A stretch of DNA of 6,287 bases, from NCBI GenBank assembly GCA_014382645.1, contig JACNJI010000386.1, forward strand, positions 1 through 6,287, written 5' to 3'. The DNA is from Verrucomicrobiota bacterium (GTDB lineage Bacteria; Verrucomicrobiota; Verrucomicrobiia; Opitutales; Seribacteraceae). The notes beneath the pieces are model-generated. The model did not search any database, was not told where the DNA came from, and saw only the letters and a list, made by a program, of their open reading frames with translations. Shown in pieces: positions 6,193-6,287 of the stretch. Both the position numbers and the translations under genes were made by a program. Within the stretch, counting starts at the first letter, position 1. Each line of letters begins with the position of its first letter.

Positions 6193-6228
6193 AGCAAAAG
6201 CCCCGATGTTTTCGCCGGGGCTTTTGCT
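6193..6228 (+). terminator. Rho-independent terminator after the HMA-like gene
   Basis: A perfect 13-bp stem: AGCAAAAGCCCCG at 6193-6205 pairs with CGGGGCTTTTGCT at 6216-6228 around a 10-nt loop. The A4 and T4 runs flank a GC-rich core, the AAAAGCCCC/GGGGCTTTT layout typical of intrinsic terminators that can work in both directions. The U-rich part lies inside the stem; the bases after 6228 are only weakly T-rich. It begins 24 nt after the TAA of the HMA-like gene. Confidence 0.88.
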
Positions 6229-6262
6229 TGCCTGTTAATAGAAGACCGCTTTCCTCGCATCC

Positions 6263-6287
6263 ATGAAACGCAACCTCTATCTTCTCA
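6263..6287 (+). CDS. Possible start of a further gene, cut by the window edge
   Basis: After the terminator an ATG at 6263 opens a frame reading MKRNLYLL before the sequence ends. Two basic residues followed by hydrophobic ones resemble the beginning of a signal peptide or membrane segment. There is no strong ribosome binding site, and eight codons cannot establish a gene. Confidence 0.3.

Overview
The window looks like chromosomal sequence from a free-living bacterium of the Planctomycetota/Verrucomicrobiota type, more likely the latter. This is inference from gene content: a Tat-exported Gfo/Idh/MocA oxidoreductase, an operon of sugar-type catabolic enzymes including an AP-endonuclease-2-fold isomerase, a secreted HMA-like protein with Cys-Cys-x-x-Cys motifs, weak or absent Shine-Dalgarno sequences, and moderate GC. 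No rRNA, tRNA, transposase, integrase or CRISPR array is visible.

Layout. Left edge (1-343, minus): the first 114 codons of a Tat-signal Gfo/Idh/MocA oxidoreductase that runs off the window. It is divergent from a plus-strand msrA (447-1088), which encodes a probable membrane-anchored or exported methionine sulfoxide reductase. Convergent with msrA, and only 5 nt away, is the end of a tightly packed minus-strand operon, read from right to left: a cyclase/formamidase-family hydrolase (5176-4535), a HUMPS/3-hexulose-6-phosphate-synthase-like TIM barrel (4535-3819), a zinc-type medium-chain dehydrogenase (3809-2778), a short-chain dehydrogenase (2751-1981) and a sugar-phosphate-isomerase/epimerase-fold TIM barrel (1984-1094). 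Two junctions overlap (TAATG and ATGA). A 69-codon unrecognised ORF (5443-5234) may be the operon's first gene. Right side (plus): a secreted protein with two HMA-like repeats (5659-6168), a clear hairpin terminator (6193-6228), and the possible first eight codons of a further gene at the window edge.

How the genes fit together. The five minus-strand enzymes look like one catabolic route for a polyol, sugar acid or lactone: ring or amide opening, one or two NAD(P)-dependent oxidations, a phosphosugar decarboxylation or aldol cleavage, and an epimerisation. The set resembles the ascorbate/gulonate (Ula/Sgb) logic of hydrolase, HUMPS decarboxylase and UlaE-like epimerase, but the members differ in family or motif. 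No kinase, 6-phospho-3-hexuloisomerase or transporter is present here, so the substrate is not known. The most distinctive observations are this enzyme combination, the loss of all four structural-zinc cysteines in the medium-chain dehydrogenase, and the secreted tandem HMA-like protein.
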